This document shows positions 7,751 through 10,501 of a stretch of 10,501 nt of DNA, one piece after another. The DNA lies in NCBI GenBank assembly GCA_021772215.1, contig JAJFMK010000224.1, positions 1 to 10,501 on the forward strand. Reading direction: 5' to 3'. The position numbers and the translations under genes are program-made. The DNA is from Chlamydiota bacterium. Its GTDB lineage: Bacteria > Chlamydiota > Chlamydiia > Chlamydiales > JAJFMK01. The stretch's first letter is position 1; the number at the start of each line of letters is the position of its first letter. A model generated the notes under the pieces. The model worked only from the letters and a program-made list of their open reading frames with translations, was not told where the DNA came from and did not search any database.

Positions 7751-8674
7751 TCAGTGATTTGACGCTTTAAGAAGGCGATTCATCAGCGCATCATATAGGT
7801 GACCGGGCTGGGGCGCCTGGCACCAAATCTCCTCAATCCCCTCTCGATCACAAGCGATAAAGAAGCTATAGAGCTCTTGAGCATAAGACTCATTGCTGTC
7901 GACAAGTTGGTCTGCATTCGGCTCAAAGCCGATCTTCTTATGACTAGTGGCTGTCTCGAGGTTACAAAGAGAGGAGGTGAGCCTCACCCTAGCCGATGGG
8001 GCGTAGTGGCGATATTTCATTCCAGGACTCGGCGGCGCCTCATTTTGTGAGCCTTGATATCTGCTGATAGTAGGGAGGTGTTTTTGTAGCTGCTCTAAAG
8101 AGACCATTCCGGGGCGAATATAGATCGGCTGATCTTTAGAGAGGTCAATCACAGTTGATTCCAAGCCAAGTTGTGAGTCATCACCTGACAAAATAGCGTC
8201 GACTCTAGAGTCAAAGGTCTCCAAAATATCGCTTAATCTTGTGATTGAGGGTTGAGATGATATGTTCGCTGACGGCGCCGCAACCGCTCCCCCAAACTCC
8301 TGCAGAAACTCTTGAGCGCGCGGGCAGCTGGGAATGCGAATGGCTACAGTCTCTAAACCGCAGGAGAAGAGCTGAGGATCTCTTTTTTTTAAGATAATCG
8401 TTAATGGGCCTGGAATGAAGGCCGAGACCGCTTTTAGATGATCATCAGAAATTTCGCCATACTTAGAGATCTCTTCAACTTTAGCCAGATGGATGATCAA
8501 TGGATTGTCAGAAGGGCGTTCCTTGACCCGGTATATTTTTTGGCAGGCGTCAGTATTTTTTGCATCAGCGCCAATACCCCAAACTGTCTCCGTCGGAAAG
8601 ATAACAATTTTCCCCTCTCGAAGGAGCTCGGCAGCCTTTTTAACATCTTGAATCAGCATAAGAAATGCCACCAT
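7751..8674 (-). CDS. tsaC: L-threonylcarbamoyladenylate synthase, two-domain Sua5 type
   Basis: Makes threonylcarbamoyl-AMP from threonine, bicarbonate and ATP, the first step of t6A37 modification of ANN-reading tRNAs. The 307 residues comprise a YrdC domain (about 8-200) and a C-terminal Sua5 domain (about 225-305). Seen: PTETVWGIGADA (27-38), KERPSDNPLI (51-60), PGPLTIIL (88-95), APSANISSQPS (133-143), LESTVID (171-177) and IRPG (186-189). The inter-domain linker carries SPGMKYRHYAP (216-226), diagnostic of the long Sua5 form, and the C-terminus ends ALMNRLLKA. The start is ambiguous: the ATG at 8674 has only a weak ribosome site, while the ATG five codons later (8659) is preceded by GGTGG at eight bases. 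Either start leaves both domains whole. It is transcribed away from nrdBA. Confidence 0.95.
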   Translation of the reverse strand: MVAFLMLIQDVKKAAELLREGKIVIFPTETVWGIGADAKNTDACQKIYRVKERPSDNPLIIHLAKVEEISKYGEISDDHLKAVSAFIPGPLTIILKKRDPQLFSCGLETVAIRIPSCPRAQEFLQEFGGAVAAPSANISSQPSITRLSDILETFDSRVDAILSGDDSQLGLESTVIDLSKDQPIYIRPGMVSLEQLQKHLPTISRYQGSQNEAPPSPGMKYRHYAPSARVRLTSSLCNLETATSHKKIGFEPNADQLVDSNESYAQELYSFFIACDREGIEEIWCQAPQPGHLYDALMNRLLKASNH

Positions 8675-8715
8675 TTTACCAAGATTTTCCGTTACCTAAA
8701 AGAAAAAAGAATCCG

Positions 8716-8745
8716 TTGACCTTTTGCCCAAAAAAGCGGTATAGC
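8716..8745 (+). promoter_or_regulatory. Promoter for the riboswitch-nrdBA transcript
   Basis: TTGACC (8716-8721) and TATAGC (8740-8745) are spaced 18 bases apart, a good -35 and a fair -10 for a housekeeping sigma factor. Predicted initiation at about 8752 falls roughly ten bases before the first paired strand of the riboswitch, which is where a promoter for that RNA should be. The spacing and location together support it; the boxes alone would be weak evidence. Confidence 0.6.
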
Positions 8746-8762
8746 TAGATGTCTAGAACGAA

Positions 8763-8949
8763 CCAAAGTGCCCCGATAATTGGGGAGAATAGGGAAACAG
8801 GTGAAAGTTCGGTAACACACTGATCTTAAATCCTGTACGGTATGTCGCCGCTGTAACGAAAAGCCGCTCCGCTCTATATGCCACTGTCAAATATGACGGG
8901 AAGGCTTGGAAAGGCAAAAAAGTTTTCGAAGTCAGAAGACCTGCTTTGG
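8763..8949 (+). promoter_or_regulatory. Cobalamin riboswitch aptamer
   Basis: An RNA element that binds a B12 cofactor and, in this class, normally lowers expression of the downstream gene. Conserved parts in order: closing stem P1, CCAAAG (8763-8768) with CTTTGG (8944-8949); a stem CCCC/GGGG (8771-8774, 8782-8785); GGGAAACAGGTGAAAG (8792-8807), the core block; a hairpin of AAGTTCGGT (8805-8813) with ACTGATCTT (8819-8827), one mismatch; ACAGG (8797-8801) with CCTGT (8832-8836); GCCGCTGTAACG (8847-8858); GCCACTG (8880-8886) with hairpin GTCA/TGAC and GGGAAGGC (8898-8905); and the B12 box GAAGTCAGAAGACCTGC (8928-8944). The order, spacing and the GCCACTG segment fit the large adenosylcobalamin-type class. 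It ends 125 bases before nrdB. Ligand preference is inference. Confidence 0.93.
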
Positions 8950-8962
8950 GGAACCGCTCATC

Positions 8963-9069
8963 CACCAAGACTAAAAATTTTGGTGAACGCCTCGCACATA
9001 TGGCTGAGATGGGGTACGACGCTTAAGTTGATCCCGCCTACTTTTAAAAATTCTATTTTACCAAAAGGA
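8963..9069 (+). promoter_or_regulatory. Riboswitch expression platform and nrdB ribosome site
   Basis: Leader between the aptamer and nrdB. A short hairpin can form from CACCAA (8963-8968) and TTGGTG (8980-8985). The same 3' arm, as TTTTGGT (8978-8984), is also complementary to ACCAAAA (9060-9066), which runs into the nrdB ribosome site AAAAGGA (9063-9069). The two pairings exclude each other, which suggests control of translation initiation. No strong terminator with a long T run is visible. The pairings are seen in the sequence; the switching role is inferred and unfolded by computation. Confidence 0.4.
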
Positions 9070-9074
9070 CTCTT

Positions 9075-10046
9075 ATGTCTTCAAACGAACCAATTTTAGA
9101 AGAAAACAGGGATCGCTTCGTCCTCTTCCCTATCAAACATCCCGAAATCTGGGAGATGTATAAACAAGCAGAGGCGAGTTTTTGGACCGCTGAGGAGATC
9201 GACCTCACAGCGGACCTTCGCGACTGGGATGAGAAGCTAAACGATAATGAGAAACACTTCATTAAACATGTCCTCGCCTTCTTTGCAGCAAGCGATGGTA
9301 TCGTCAACGAAAACCTCGCTGTCAACTTCCTAAGCGAAGTGCAGTACCCTGAAGCGCGCTGTTTTTATGGCTTCCAGATCATGATCGAAAATATCCACTC
9401 TGAAGCCTACTCTCTTCTTATTGACACCTACATCAAAGATACCAAAGAGAAGGACTTTCTCTTTAATGCCCTTGACGAGCTCGACTGCGTCAAGAAGAAG
9501 GGAGAGTGGGCTCTTCGCTGGATTGATAAGGGCTCCTTTGTTGAGAGGCTGATCGCCTTTGCTGCTGTTGAAGGGATCTTTTTCTCGGGAAGCTTCTGCT
9601 CGATCTTCTGGCTAAAAAAACGGGGCTTGATGCCAGGTCTTGCCTTTGCCAATGAGTTAATCTCAAGAGATGAGGGACTCCACTGCGACTTCGCCTGTCT
9701 GCTCTACAACCAGATGAAAAACAGACTCCCCGTCGAGAGCGTCATAGAGATCATCAAAAGCGCTGTGGAAATTGAGAAGGAGTTCGTTAGCGACGCTCTG
9801 CCTGTAAAGCTGATTGGAATGAACGCCGATTTAATGTGTCAATACATTGAGTTTGTGGCGGATCGTCTTTTGAATGCTCTTGATATCCCAAAAATCTACG
9901 AAGCGACAAACCCCTTTGACTTCATGGAGCTGATCTCTCTACAGGGTAAGACAAACTTCTTTGAAAGACGCGTTTCCGACTACCAAAAATCGGGCGTGAG
10001 ATCTCAAAAAGATGAGCATGTCTTCTCCCTAAACGAGGAGTTTTAA
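9075..10046 (+). CDS. nrdB: Ribonucleotide reductase class I small subunit, eukaryote-like, tyrosyl radical type
   Basis: Holds the metal centre and radical that start reduction of ribonucleoside diphosphates by NrdA; cytosolic. The 323 residues lack the longer N-terminus of animal R2 but otherwise follow it closely (ARCFYGFQIMIENIHSEAYS, AFAAVEGIFFSGSF, NELISRDEGLHCDFACL, NPFDFMELISLQGKTNFFE). Metal ligands are complete: D74, E105, H108, E166, E200, H203. The radical residue is Y112 (IHSEAY), so this is not the Phe-containing Mn/Fe class Ic protein of Chlamydia. Radical-transfer residues W37 and Y303 are present, and the tail ends FSLNEEF, like the animal R2 peptide that docks on R1. The ATG at 9075 has AAAAGGA five bases upstream. 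Expression should be governed by the B12 riboswitch, and nrdA follows after one base. Confidence 0.98.
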   Translation: MSSNEPILEENRDRFVLFPIKHPEIWEMYKQAEASFWTAEEIDLTADLRDWDEKLNDNEKHFIKHVLAFFAASDGIVNENLAVNFLSEVQYPEARCFYGFQIMIENIHSEAYSLLIDTYIKDTKEKDFLFNALDELDCVKKKGEWALRWIDKGSFVERLIAFAAVEGIFFSGSFCSIFWLKKRGLMPGLAFANELISRDEGLHCDFACLLYNQMKNRLPVESVIEIIKSAVEIEKEFVSDALPVKLIGMNADLMCQYIEFVADRLLNALDIPKIYEATNPFDFMELISLQGKTNFFERRVSDYQKSGVRSQKDEHVFSLNEEF

Positions 10047-10047
10047 C

Positions 10048-10501
10048 ATGTTTGTCATTAAGCGCGATGGTAAGAAGGAGAGCATCAAGTTCGATAAGAT
10101 CACCGGCCGTATCCAGAAGCTCTGCTATGGACTCAATATGGACCATGTGGAGCCGGTCCATGTGGCAATGCGTGTGATTGAGGGGCTCTACGAGGGTATT
10201 ACCACAACTGAACTGGATAATTTGGCGGCAGAGATTGCCGCCTCTCTCACGACAAAGCATCCTGACTACGCCCTCTTAGCTGCCAGGATTGCGATTTCAA
10301 ACTTGCAGAAGAACACCAATAAGTCCTTCTCAGCCACAATTGAGTCTCTATACCGCTATATCAACCCTAAAACAGGCGACCATGCTCCTCTGATCGCTGA
10401 GGATGTCTACCATATAGTTAAAAAGAACAGAGATCTTCTCAACTCTACAATGATCTACGATCGCGATTTCAACTATGACTACTTTGGCTTTCGCACGCTG
10501 G
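10048..10501 (+). CDS. nrdA: Ribonucleotide reductase class I large subunit, N-terminal part
   Basis: Catalytic and allosteric subunit that works with NrdB. Only the first 151 codons are inside the window and the frame is open at the right edge. Residues 1-90 form an ATP-cone: FVIKRDGKKESIKFDKITGR, then QKLCYGLN, the ITTTELDNLAAE stretch and TTKHPDYALLAARIAISNL. D57 sits at the same number as the aspartate that in mouse R1 governs dATP feedback inhibition, so overall activity control is probably intact. After the cone, LYRYINPKTG and IYDRDFNYDYFGFRTL also match animal R1. The ATG at 10048 has GAGGAG (10035-10040) seven bases upstream, inside the nrdB end, and a single base separates it from the nrdB stop. 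The order is nrdB then nrdA. Catalytic cysteines lie outside the window. Confidence 0.96.
   Translation, partial: MFVIKRDGKKESIKFDKITGRIQKLCYGLNMDHVEPVHVAMRVIEGLYEGITTTELDNLAAEIAASLTTKHPDYALLAARIAISNLQKNTNKSFSATIESLYRYINPKTGDHAPLIAEDVYHIVKKNRDLLNSTMIYDRDFNYDYFGFRTL

Noticed and set aside
9011..9050. Possible intrinsic terminator in the nrdB leader (GGGGT 9011-9015 with ATCCC 9031-9035)
   Set aside because: The stem is interrupted, the following T run has only four bases and is not adjacent, and A-rich sequence follows. It may be part of the leader fold but does not qualify as a terminator.
8753..9099. Short open frames on both strands across the sua5-nrdB intergenic region
   Set aside because: They fall on the conserved cobalamin riboswitch and its leader. 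Their translations resemble no protein, and one runs into the nrdB coding region out of frame.
1..10501. CRISPR arrays, tRNA or rRNA genes, insertion sequences, phage genes
   Set aside because: None seen: no regularly spaced repeats, no cloverleaf-type segments in the gaps, no transposase or integrase motifs, and almost all sequence is accounted for by housekeeping-type genes and one riboswitch.

Overview
The window most likely comes from a member of the Chlamydiota outside the animal pathogens (an environmental or amoeba-associated type). The best evidence is the enoyl-ACP reductase. It is the long plant/chlamydial form, has the 298-residue length I recall for the Chlamydia trachomatis protein, and shares long stretches with it. 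The phylum call is made from remembered sequences, not from an alignment, so it is good but not certain. Base composition looks moderate and even, and coding density is high.

Layout. (1) Positions 2-4505, plus strand: five tightly packed genes. They are the 3' part of a large helical protein of unknown function, a HAD-family phosphatase (1521-2372), dihydroneopterin aldolase FolB (2369-2719), a FolM-like short-chain dehydrogenase (2716-3414) and an unrecognised 364-residue protein (3411-4505). Junctions overlap by 41, 4, 4 and 4 bases, and the last four genes all start with GTG or TTG. This looks like one transcript with translational coupling, centred on pterin/folate synthesis. (2) Positions 4480-8674, minus strand: fabI, then (reading leftwards from the right) a Sua5-type tRNA threonylcarbamoyl-AMP synthase and a membrane chemoreceptor-like protein whose signalling domain resembles WspA. 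The chemoreceptor gene has its own good promoter. The last 26 bases of fabI overlap the end of the unknown 364-residue gene tail to tail. (3) Positions 8675-9074: a 400-base divergent intergenic region. It holds a sigma70-like promoter, a clear cobalamin (B12) riboswitch and its leader. (4) Positions 9075-10501, plus strand: nrdB and the first 151 codons of nrdA, the two subunits of class I ribonucleotide reductase, one base apart.

How the parts work together. The most notable unit is the riboswitch-nrdBA module. A B12-sensing RNA in front of a B12-independent ribonucleotide reductase is a known bacterial logic: the enzyme is shut down when cobalamin is plentiful and a B12-dependent class II reductase can take over. 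It predicts that this genome carries nrdJ and some B12 uptake or salvage. The NrdB and NrdA sequences are strikingly close to the animal R2/R1 proteins and carry the tyrosyl radical residue. Chlamydia NrdB, by contrast, has phenylalanine at that position. The lineage therefore seems to use a different reductase from its pathogenic relatives.

No tRNA, rRNA, CRISPR array, insertion sequence or phage gene was seen.
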